Positions 33,342 to 40,717 of a DNA stretch of 64,000 bases are shown here, in pieces. The DNA comes from Saprospiraceae bacterium (lineage in GTDB: Bacteria; Bacteroidota; Bacteroidia; Chitinophagales; Saprospiraceae). Within the stretch, counting starts at the first letter, position 1; each line of letters begins with the position of its first letter. The notes beneath the pieces are model-generated. The model saw only the letters and a program-made list of their open reading frames with translations. It had not been told where the DNA came from and did not search any database. Location of the stretch: the NCBI GenBank assembly GCA_016716185.1, contig JADJWV010000002.1, positions 534,501 to 598,500 on the forward strand, written 5' to 3'. A program made the position numbers and the translations under genes.

Positions 33342-35723
33342 ATGAAATTAATTTTAAAAATTTTACATATAAATTATATTATATATGTAATTTGTTTATT
33401 TACAATTGATATAAATGCCCAGCAGTCCTTTCACCTCCAAAAAATAGCGCAGGTTAAAATTCCGGAAAACGCATCCAGTATTTGGGGTTACACAGACTCA
33501 CATAGGGTAGAGTATGCACTTTTAGGCACTTCAAAGGGATTGAGGATCTATTCTTTGGAAAATCCGGCCAATCCTCAAGAATTGATTTCAATTCTGGAAT
33601 ATCCTTCACTTTGGCGAGAAATAAAGACCAGCGGCCAATTTGCCTATATCGTCAACGAAAGTTATGGAGGTTTACTGATTGTCGATTTGAGATCGCCAAA
33701 GGATTCCATTCCCTACAGGTTTGTCAGCCAATTGGTGAACGCGGAAGGTGATAGTTTGGAATTGCAGACTTCACATACTTTGTTTGTCGATGAAAAAGGC
33801 CTGATATACCTGTCTGGTGCAAAAAATATCGGCAATGCATTTGCCATACTGGATCCAAGGGTTGATCCCTGGAATCCATTGGTATTGTACAACAACCAGG
33901 AATATTATTGTCATGAAGTTTTCGCCCGAAACGATACAGTTTATGCAGCTGAATTGCTAAACGGGGTGTTTAGTATTTTTGATTGTCGCGATAAAAAGAA
34001 CGTACAACGAATTGCAGATCAGCCTACCGGAGGTCATTTTACACATTCTGTCTGGCTTGAAAAGGATCGCAAAATACTTTATACTGTTGATGAAACGGAA
34101 GGGGCAAGTGTAGAAGCCTGGGACCTGACGGACCTTGAATTCATTCGGAAATCAGATAGTTATAAAGTGAACAATAAGGAGTATCCCGCGGTCATTCCAC
34201 ATAATGTGTTTCATACTAACGATCGTTTGTATGTATCCTATTACACCGAAGGCGTGCGCATCCTGGATACGCGCGATCCTTATAATTTGGTGGAGGTGGC
34301 GTTGTACGATACACATGAAGAATACCTGGAAGGATTCCATGGATGTTGGTCGGTGTACCCATTTTTCAAGGATGGATTATGCATTGCTTCGGATATTGAA
34401 AACGGAATGTTTGTATTGCAGTATGACAACAACCCGGCTGCTTACCTGCATGCTAACATACGTTCGGCCCGGGATGGTTCCTCTGTCCAGAATGCTAAAA
34501 TGGAATTGTCCAGCCGGGGTATCAGCACGGAAGCCTTTTCCGGCTTGAACGGTCTAATCAAAACGGGACTTGGCCTATCAGATACAGCCTACATTCTCGT
34601 TACCAAAAAAGGATTTTATCCGCATAGGGATACGATCCTCATCAAACAAGACAGTACAGTCTATCTGAATATTGATATGCTGGAACTTCCTGTCTATGAT
34701 GTCACCCTTCACATAAACGACAGACAATCAGGACAAGCCATTCAAAACGCAGAAGTCGTTTTCTATAACAGTGATTTTGAATTTCGTTACCAAAGTGATT
34801 CCGACGGACGGGTTCTTGCTAAAGATATATACAGTCAGCCCTGGAATATCTCCGCCGGAAAATGGTCGTATCGCACAGAATTCTTCGCCGATCTTCCCAT
34901 CAACGGAAACCAGGATTTGAAAATGGAATTAGGCAAGGCCTATCAGGATGATTTTTTACACGACCTGCAATGGACATCTTTTACTTCTCAGGACCCCCTT
35001 GTGCATTGGAGAAGAGGCACATTTGAAGAACTGGCTTTCAAATTCAGCAATTTTCCAACGAAGGACATTGATGCTGATTTTGGAAACTATGCCTATTATA
35101 CCAGCAATTACGAAATCTCGGATACGGCCTATCATCTTAAAGGGCAATTGACACTCCAATCGCCACCCATGGATCTCAGTGGCTTTGATGAGATCGAACT
35201 CAGCTATCATGCCTGGTCCTACGGTGGTTACGAATCGACCAAACAAACCTGGCTTCAGCTCACGGATACGTCTTTGCTTTTGGAAAACATTCCTGAAAAT
35301 TTGACCGGACAATTCAATCCTGTATCGAAAATCCATTTAAAGGTAAAAGGATATAAACGCGACTCCGCCCATTTCCAATTCAAACTATTCAATCATGTGG
35401 ATAGTTTTTTTAAGGAAATCCGGCTGATCGCTGCCTTTGATGGATTCCAATGTATCGGCAAAATAAATGCAAGTACTGAAGAAACCTACCCATCCATCCA
35501 GCTTTACCCTAATCCCGCAAACCAAATAATCCATTTAAATCTTCCCGGCAACATCCCTTTACCTGCAAGTTTAACGATTTCAGATCTCTTCGGCAGAAAC
35601 CTGTTGCAAAGGTCTTGTTTAAAACAGGGAGAAATCGAAATGGATATAGGCGAACTGCAAGCAGGCCTTTATTGGGTGCACATAAAGGGGACAGCTTTCA
35701 AATGCAGTTTTGTGAAAATTTAA
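33342..35723 (+). CDS. LVIVD-type beta-propeller secreted protein with T9SS type A sorting domain
   Basis: 793 residues. Signal peptide 1-~26 ('IIYVICLFTIDINAQ'). Residues ~30-370 carry LVIVD-like repeats ('SKGLRIYSLENPANPQELISIL', 'GGLLIVDLRSPKDSIPYRFV', 'EGVRILDTRDPYNLVEVALYDT'), forming a propeller like those in choice-of-anchor B proteins. Two carboxypeptidase-regulatory-like beta sandwiches follow (~375-445 'HANIRSARDGSSVQNAKMELSSR' and ~448-530 'HINDRQSGQAIQNAEVVFYN'), then a jelly-roll region, and a Por-secretion tail ('IQLYPNPANQIIHLNLPG...GLYWVHIKGTAFKCSFVKI'). Probably displayed or released outside the cell; ligand unknown. Confidence 0.88.
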   Translation: MKLILKILHINYIIYVICLFTIDINAQQSFHLQKIAQVKIPENASSIWGYTDSHRVEYALLGTSKGLRIYSLENPANPQELISILEYPSLWREIKTSGQFAYIVNESYGGLLIVDLRSPKDSIPYRFVSQLVNAEGDSLELQTSHTLFVDEKGLIYLSGAKNIGNAFAILDPRVDPWNPLVLYNNQEYYCHEVFARNDTVYAAELLNGVFSIFDCRDKKNVQRIADQPTGGHFTHSVWLEKDRKILYTVDETEGASVEAWDLTDLEFIRKSDSYKVNNKEYPAVIPHNVFHTNDRLYVSYYTEGVRILDTRDPYNLVEVALYDTHEEYLEGFHGCWSVYPFFKDGLCIASDIENGMFVLQYDNNPAAYLHANIRSARDGSSVQNAKMELSSRGISTEAFSGLNGLIKTGLGLSDTAYILVTKKGFYPHRDTILIKQDSTVYLNIDMLELPVYDVTLHINDRQSGQAIQNAEVVFYNSDFEFRYQSDSDGRVLAKDIYSQPWNISAGKWSYRTEFFADLPINGNQDLKMELGKAYQDDFLHDLQWTSFTSQDPLVHWRRGTFEELAFKFSNFPTKDIDADFGNYAYYTSNYEISDTAYHLKGQLTLQSPPMDLSGFDEIELSYHAWSYGGYESTKQTWLQLTDTSLLLENIPENLTGQFNPVSKIHLKVKGYKRDSAHFQFKLFNHVDSFFKEIRLIAAFDGFQCIGKINASTEETYPSIQLYPNPANQIIHLNLPGNIPLPASLTISDLFGRNLLQRSCLKQGEIEMDIGELQAGLYWVHIKGTAFKCSFVKI

Positions 35724-35829
35724 AGTTATGCTCATTCTATAGGTATCCAGGAGGCATAGTTTTTAAACTAGAATGCAATGAATCGATTCGGCTTTCCGGG
35801 TTTTGTGAAGCCATCGTATAAAATTTATA

Positions 35830-35845
35830 ACTAACAATTGTTAGT
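35830..35845. repeat. Perfect palindrome ACTAAC-AATT-GTTAGT
   Basis: The only fully symmetric member of the 16-bp family. It lies between the LVIVD-protein gene and the fumC promoter box, 84 bases upstream of that box. Confidence 0.75.
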
Positions 35846-35928
35846 ATCGGTTTGCCCGATCTCACCGCTACATTTAGTATAACGGGAACGGTACCTAAAA
35901 TTCCATTCCAAAATCCTCCATATCGTTA

Positions 35929-35936
35929 TACCTTTG
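35929..35936 (+). promoter_or_regulatory. fumC promoter -7 box
   Basis: TACCTTTG, 18 bases ahead of the fumC ATG. Confidence 0.55.
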
Positions 35937-35954
35937 CGCTGCCAAATACAACGT

Positions 35955-37358
35955 ATGGACTACAGAAAAGAAAAAGATACCATGGGGATTGTGGAAGTCC
36001 CCGCCAATGTGTACTGGGGCGCCCAAACCCAGCGATCTATCGAAAATTTCAAGATTGCCCGAGAGACCAACCGGATGCCCATTGAGATCATTTATGCCTT
36101 CGCTTATCTCAAGAAAGCGGCGGCTCTGGCCAATCTCGATGCCGGCGTTCTGGATGCAGCCAAATGTGCCATCATATCCAAAGTCTGCGATGAAATACTT
36201 TCCGGACAATGGAACGATCAGTTTCCACTGGTGGTCTGGCAAACGGGATCCGGTACCCAATCCAATATGAATGTCAATGAGGTCATCGCATACAGGGCTC
36301 ATGTTCTCGGAGGAGGCACACTGATGGATGAAAAAAAATCGGTGCATCCGAATGACGATGTCAACAAATCCCAATCCAGCAACGACACATTCCCTACAGC
36401 TATGCATATTGCTGCATACAAAATCCTGCAAGATGTCACCCTGCCGGGTTTGAAAAAGCTGAGGGACACTTTAAAAGAAAAATCTCTAAGTTTTCAAAAT
36501 ATTGTAAAAATCGGCCGGACCCATTTGATGGATGCCACCCCGCTCACTTTAGGCCAGGAGTTTTCAGGATATGTATCGCAACTCAACCACGGAATCCGCG
36601 CGATCGAGAATACCCTCGATCATTTGTCGGAACTGGCGCTTGGAGGAACTGCAGTCGGAACGGGCATCAACACACCTCCCGGATATTCGGAAAACGTGGC
36701 CCGGCATATTGCCACCCTGACGGGATTGCCCTTCAAAAGTGCCGAAAATAAATTTGAAGCTCTGGCTGCTCATGACGCTATCGTAGAATCACATGGTGCT
36801 TTAAAAACAGTAGCCTGCAGTCTTATGAAAATAGCCAATGACGTACGACTGTTAGCCTCAGGTCCGAGATGTGGATTTGGAGAATTGTTTATTCCAGACA
36901 ATGAACCCGGATCTTCTATCATGCCCGGAAAGGTCAACCCCACTCAGTGCGAAGCAATGACCATGGTCGCTGCACAGGTTTTGGGAAACGACGTAGCCAT
37001 CAATATCGGAGGTTCCAACGGACATTTTGAATTGAATGTGTTTAAACCCATGATGATTTACAATTTTCTGCATTCTGCAAGACTGATTGGTGAAGTCTGC
37101 GTTTCATTCAACGATAAATGTGCAACGGGAATAGAAGCCATTCCCGAAAACATCAAAAAGCATCTCGATAATTCGCTGATGCTGGTGACCGCTCTGAACA
37201 CCAAAATAGGCTACTATAAAGCTGCAGAAATTGCACAGACGGCCCATAAAAATGGAAGCACTTTAAAAGAAACGGCCGTCCGTCTGGGTTATCTCAGTGT
37301 TGAAGAATTCGATCAATGGGTCATACCCGAAAATATGGTTGGTGAAACAAAATCATAA
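35955..37358 (+). CDS. fumC: Class II fumarate hydratase
   Basis: Interconverts fumarate and malate in the TCA cycle without an iron-sulfur cluster. From ATG 35955: 'MGIVEVPANVYWGAQTQRSIENF', 'WQTGSGTQSNMNVNEVIA', 'KSVHPNDDVNKSQSSNDTFPTAMH', 'KIGRTHLMDATPLTLGQEFSGY', 'GGTAVGTGINTPPGYSE', and the signature 'GSSIMPGKVNPTQCEA' with the catalytic Ser. 467 residues is normal. A longer frame from TTG 35934 lies inside the promoter box. Its 3' end overlaps the start of the M16 peptidase gene, suggesting coupling. Confidence 0.97.
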   Translation: MDYRKEKDTMGIVEVPANVYWGAQTQRSIENFKIARETNRMPIEIIYAFAYLKKAAALANLDAGVLDAAKCAIISKVCDEILSGQWNDQFPLVVWQTGSGTQSNMNVNEVIAYRAHVLGGGTLMDEKKSVHPNDDVNKSQSSNDTFPTAMHIAAYKILQDVTLPGLKKLRDTLKEKSLSFQNIVKIGRTHLMDATPLTLGQEFSGYVSQLNHGIRAIENTLDHLSELALGGTAVGTGINTPPGYSENVARHIATLTGLPFKSAENKFEALAAHDAIVESHGALKTVACSLMKIANDVRLLASGPRCGFGELFIPDNEPGSSIMPGKVNPTQCEAMTMVAAQVLGNDVAINIGGSNGHFELNVFKPMMIYNFLHSARLIGEVCVSFNDKCATGIEAIPENIKKHLDNSLMLVTALNTKIGYYKAAEIAQTAHKNGSTLKETAVRLGYLSVEEFDQWVIPENMVGETKS

Positions 37359-38628
37359 TCCGTCTTCAAATATAAGTCCATCGCTCATTCCGCCCTTCGA
37401 GAAATACCATCTCGACAATGGATTGACGGTGATCATACAACCGGAGGAAAACACCTCATTGGTTGCCGTTTGTATGTTGTATAAAGTGGGATCCAGAGAT
37501 GAACAAGCGGATAAAACCGGTTTGGCCCATCTATTTGAGCATCTCATGTTTTCAAATTGCGGACCCGGGGTGGATTTCGACGAGCTGTTGCAAAACGCCG
37601 GTGGAGACTGCAACGCATTTACAACGACCGACACTACCCAGTATTATGCGGTGGCACCCGCTGCTCAGTTGGAATTAATTTTGGCGCTGGAGGCAAACAG
37701 AATCAGTGGTTTTCATGTAAGTAAAAAAGATTTTAAAACACAACAGCGCGTTGTACTGGAAGAATTCAGTGAGATGTATATGAACAATCCTTATGGAATG
37801 TTCTCACATGAAATCATGCAAATGGCGTACAAGGTTCATCCCTATCGTTGGCCGGTTATCGGTTCGGATCCCAAACAATTGTCTGCATTGAGCATACACG
37901 ATGCTGAGGCTTTTTACAATCAATATTACCATCCCGGAAATGCAGTTTTGGTGATTAGCGGAAAAATAAATGTCGCACAAACTAAAAAATACATCGACAA
38001 ACATTTTGCAGCTTTTCAAAGCGGGCATCCTGTGCAAAGAAAATATCCTGCTGAGCCTGCTTTAAAGGAAGCCAGAACACACACCAACCGAAAACAATTG
38101 CCGGAAGAAGCATTTTATTATGCCTTCCCATATTGCGGAAGAATGGATCCCGATTTTTATGCAGTCGATTTTTTAACAGATGTGCTTGCCGAAGGCAAGA
38201 GTTCATTGCTTTATAAAATTCTCAAGAAGGAAAAAATGATCTGTTCGACCATCGATTGTTATATCACTTCGACCATCGACCCAGGCTTGATATTGGTAGA
38301 AGGTAAGTTAAATCCAGGCCATACCATTGAACAGGCTGAAACTGAATTTTGGGATATCATTTCCAAACTACAAAACGAAAATATTGATGCCCATACCTGG
38401 GAGAAGTTTATGAACAAAAACGAAAGCGCTTATCTTTTTAGTCAGGTCGGCATTATGAATCAGGCATTGAATCTCTCTTATGCGGAGTGGTTAGGAAATC
38501 CGGAATTGATATTTACGGAATTTGAAAATTATAAAAAACTGAATGCAGAAAACATTCGCGAGGCAGCTGTAAAATATTTTCCTTTTGATCAAAGAATCAG
38601 TTTGTATTACAAACAGGAACTTGCTTAA
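37342..38628 (+). CDS. M16-family zinc metallopeptidase (insulinase/processing-peptidase type)
   Basis: Single-domain-pair M16B-type protease of ~429 residues. The inverted zinc motif is intact: 'GLAHLFEHLMF' (HxxEH) with the distal Glu in 'LEANRIS'/'VLEEFSEMY'; 'VGSRDEQADKTG' and 'PVIGSDPKQL' are family motifs. No signal peptide is seen, so it may be cytosolic. No ATG is available before the conserved core; a GTG at 37342 or TTG at 37339, both within the last 20 bases of fumC, are the best starts, so the exact N-terminus is uncertain. M16 proteins often work as pairs; no second copy is adjacent. Confidence 0.88.
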   Translation: MKQNHNPSSNISPSLIPPFEKYHLDNGLTVIIQPEENTSLVAVCMLYKVGSRDEQADKTGLAHLFEHLMFSNCGPGVDFDELLQNAGGDCNAFTTTDTTQYYAVAPAAQLELILALEANRISGFHVSKKDFKTQQRVVLEEFSEMYMNNPYGMFSHEIMQMAYKVHPYRWPVIGSDPKQLSALSIHDAEAFYNQYYHPGNAVLVISGKINVAQTKKYIDKHFAAFQSGHPVQRKYPAEPALKEARTHTNRKQLPEEAFYYAFPYCGRMDPDFYAVDFLTDVLAEGKSSLLYKILKKEKMICSTIDCYITSTIDPGLILVEGKLNPGHTIEQAETEFWDIISKLQNENIDAHTWEKFMNKNESAYLFSQVGIMNQALNLSYAEWLGNPELIFTEFENYKKLNAENIREAAVKYFPFDQRISLYYKQELA

Positions 38629-38650
38629 ATCAGAGCATATTTTAATAATT

Positions 38651-38878
38651 TTAGCAACCAAAATTTTTCGGTGGTTTATACTTAAAATGATCTGATAAAT
38701 GCAATTGAATATCAGCATTCAGAAGTGGGGCTCGCCCTTCGTTGGATATCAGAATTTCCACAGGCAAGCCGAGGCATTGCTCGATGTTTTGTGGCAGGGT
38801 CAGTTGAATATGTATCTGGCTCAATCCAATTTGAAACACCCCCCATGCTATCAAAATGGATAAAATCCGGTTCATCAT
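38651..38878 (-). pseudogene. Truncated 5' remnant of a secreted protein gene
   Basis: A 75-residue frame: signal peptide ('MMNRILSILIAWGVFQIGLSQ') followed by a start of a beta module ('CLGLPVEILISNEGRAPLLNADIQLHLSDHF') that resembles the N-terminal module of the large protein at 1-1894, then a stop just 22 bases from the end of the convergent M16 gene. A good promoter (TTG, 21 bases, TATATTTG) precedes it. The simplest reading is a large surface-protein gene whose 3' part has been deleted; a genuine small secreted protein is the alternative. Confidence 0.6.
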
Positions 38879-38885
38879 TATTCAC

Positions 38886-38893
38886 CAAATATA
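38886..38893 (-). promoter_or_regulatory. -7 box before the truncated secreted-protein frame
   Basis: Reverse strand TATATTTG, eight bases before the ATG pair at 38878, with a TTG 21 bases further upstream. Confidence 0.5.
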
Positions 38894-39016
38894 CTGCATT
38901 TAACACCTTTGGATCAACAAAGCTGTATTGCTGTTTAATATTTTGAGTATTAATTATTTAAATAGATAATTTACATCCAAAGCGATTCCCTGAAAGAACT
39001 CTGGCTTCGAAGCGCC

Positions 39017-39316
39017 TCAAGTTTGCTTTTGCGCCAAAGGTTTGAGTACCTTAAGGTCGAAATAGATGGTTCCAAATGGGAGGAGTGAAGCGAGGAATGC
39101 ATAGAACAGCAAAGAAGTCTTCCAATTCTGTTTGTCGTAAAAGTGGATGCTGTAAGCAATATAAGCCATGAATAAGATTCCGTGCGGCATACCCAGCAAC
39201 TTAACGCCCAGATCATTGCCACCTATGTATTTGACCGGTACGGCAATACCCAATAGTAAAATGTAAGAAATACCCTCAAGAAATCCTACCAGGCGATATT
39301 GTTTTAAACGATCCAT
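39017..39316 (-). CDS. DUF3817 small membrane protein
   Basis: 99 residues with three hydrophobic segments: 'GFLEGISYILLLGIAVPVKYI', 'GILFMAYIAYSIHFYD' and 'TSLLFYAFLASLLPFGTIYFDLKVL'. The starting 'RLVGFLEGISYILLLGIAVPVKY', the central 'GMPHGILFMAYI' and the ending 'PFGTIYFDLKVL' are the DUF3817 pattern. Members are inner-membrane proteins of unknown role, sometimes described as YdzA-like. ATG start; the 180 bases upstream to the alpha/beta-hydrolase gene hold no further gene I can support. Confidence 0.9.
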   Translation of the reverse strand: MDRLKQYRLVGFLEGISYILLLGIAVPVKYIGGNDLGVKLLGMPHGILFMAYIAYSIHFYDKQNWKTSLLFYAFLASLLPFGTIYFDLKVLKPLAQKQT

Positions 39317-39495
39317 AAGCTATTAGGAACGCCCTTGAAGGTTTAAAGTTTAAGGTTTGCTGTAAAAAAACAAAAATGAACTTATGAACCCATAGTTCTT
39401 TGTCCAGATAACCATTCATTCTCTCTTTTACCATTCTATTCCTTCCGGTCTCAACCAAAACAATTCCTGTAAGTTTGATAAATGAATATGCCTGC

Positions 39496-40449
39496 TTACG
39501 GTTTCAGAAAATTTCGGATGATTGAAAAAGTTTTTTCAGGTTCTTCAACAAAAGTATTATGTCCACTTTTCTCAAAAAGATAAAACGCTGCTTGCGGACA
39601 ATAGGTTTTATACTGCACCATCAACCAGGGTACAGCTACGCGGTCAAACCGGCCGGCCAAAATGAGTACGGGCATTTTTAAGTCTTTCAATTTTTTTCGA
39701 AAATCAAATCGGCCGATATCACTTCCAACTTTAAAATCTCCATCCTTTCCAACCATTTGATAGTACAGTTTCGCATTAAATCGGTTGGGATAAGGATTCT
39801 GACCTCTGCTTTTGAAATTTTCAGGATTGTAAGCATAGAGAAAACCATATGGAACCCTGCCATATACCTCCTGGTGAATGGGATCGCTCGATTTAAAACC
39901 CTGTTTGCGCAATACCTTCAGTGTATCCCACACTTCCGGATAATTTACCCTGATCTCGTGATTGCAATTATCATCATTCTCCTGCCACATGGCATGACTG
40001 TGAAAGGGAGCAGATAAAATCAAATGTTTGACCCGCTCAGGAAATTTCAAGGCATAAGCCTGCGCCACAACCGTGCCATAGGAATGTCCGAAAATATTGA
40101 TGGCAGAGAAATTCATCGCTACGCGCAAGGCTTCGAGATCTGCGACATCCCTGTCGAGATTGTAATCGCGTACATCCAAAGCTGTATCCGAAAGTCCGCG
40201 CCCGAAACCATCAAAATAGACTAATTTGCACGACGTTGCCAGCGAATCCAGCCTTCGCATCCCTACATGTGCACTACCGGGTCCTCCAGGAATGACAAAC
40301 AAGGGGTCTCCCTCCCCATGACTTACCGTCCAAATCTTCGCACCATTTATAGTGTAATACTTTCCATCAACCCGGCTATCGGGAAACTGCTGGCCAAACA
40401 AAATCATTGAACTCAAAAGTCCAAAAAGAATCAAATAGGTTTTTTTCAT
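39496..40449 (-). CDS. Exported alpha/beta hydrolase (proline iminopeptidase-like)
   Basis: 317 residues. Signal peptide 1-20 ('LILFGLLSSMILFGQ'). The oxyanion 'VIPGGPGSAHVGMRRLDSL' and the nucleophile elbow 'GHSYGTVVAQAYALKFPERV' (Ser123) are those of S33 proline iminopeptidase/epoxide-hydrolase-like enzymes; the acid is in 'LAGRFDRVAVPW' and the His in 'KSGHNTFVEEPE'. The substrate could be an N-terminal-proline peptide or an ester; S33 membership does not settle it. Export to the periplasm is an inference from the signal peptide. Stands alone on the reverse strand. Confidence 0.88.
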   Translation of the reverse strand: MKKTYLILFGLLSSMILFGQQFPDSRVDGKYYTINGAKIWTVSHGEGDPLFVIPGGPGSAHVGMRRLDSLATSCKLVYFDGFGRGLSDTALDVRDYNLDRDVADLEALRVAMNFSAINIFGHSYGTVVAQAYALKFPERVKHLILSAPFHSHAMWQENDDNCNHEIRVNYPEVWDTLKVLRKQGFKSSDPIHQEVYGRVPYGFLYAYNPENFKSRGQNPYPNRFNAKLYYQMVGKDGDFKVGSDIGRFDFRKKLKDLKMPVLILAGRFDRVAVPWLMVQYKTYCPQAAFYLFEKSGHNTFVEEPEKTFSIIRNFLKP

Positions 40450-40494
40450 GTTTTTTTTAAATGATATTCATGTTTAGTTAAGATGGACTTTTCG

Positions 40495-40552
40495 TCCCGA
40501 TAAAATAAAGCTAACTATTTCTTTTCTGAAGTATTATGCCATTTTATCGGGA
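40495..40552. repeat. 58-bp inverted-repeat element, copy 1
   Basis: Perfect 12-bp ends TCCCGATAAAAT...ATTTTATCGGGA around a 34-base centre. The centre differs from the two copies near 52.7 kb at 8 of 34 positions, while the ends and total length are identical. It is flanked by TTTCG on both sides and lies in an 8-bp array (TTTCGAAG, TTTCGAAG, TTTCGACA, TTTCGACT, TTTTGACT...) running to about 40605. Confidence 0.85.
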
Positions 40553-40605
40553 TTTCGAAGTTTCGAAGTTTCGACATTTCGACTTTTTGACTTTTTGACT
40601 TTTAG
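40553..40605. repeat. 8-bp degenerate array TTTCGAAG/TTTTGACT
   Basis: About six units keep an 8-base period while the sequence drifts from TTTCGAAG to TTTTGACT. It begins at the right end of the 58-bp element. Confidence 0.75.
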
Positions 40606-40629
40606 GTTGGTTTTTGTATCTCAAAATTA

Positions 40630-40645
40630 ACGAACGTTTGTTAGT
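40630..40645. repeat. Palindrome ACGAAC-GTTT-GTTAGT
   Basis: Member of the 16-bp intergenic family, upstream of the topoisomerase gene's stop on the opposite side of the period-7 array. Confidence 0.75.
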
Positions 40646-40662
40646 CACATCAACTGCCAACC

Positions 40663-40711
40663 CCCTACTAACAACTAACAACTAGCAACTAGCAACTAAC
40701 AACCAACAACT
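40663..40711. repeat. 7-bp array AACTAAC/AACTAGC ending at the topoisomerase stop
   Basis: Seven units with a 7-base period (ACTAACA, ACTAACA, ACTAGCA, ACTAGCA, ACTAACA, ACCAACA, ACTAG), ending 7 bases short of the stop codon at 40718-40720. Confidence 0.85.
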
Positions 40712-40717
40712 AGATTC

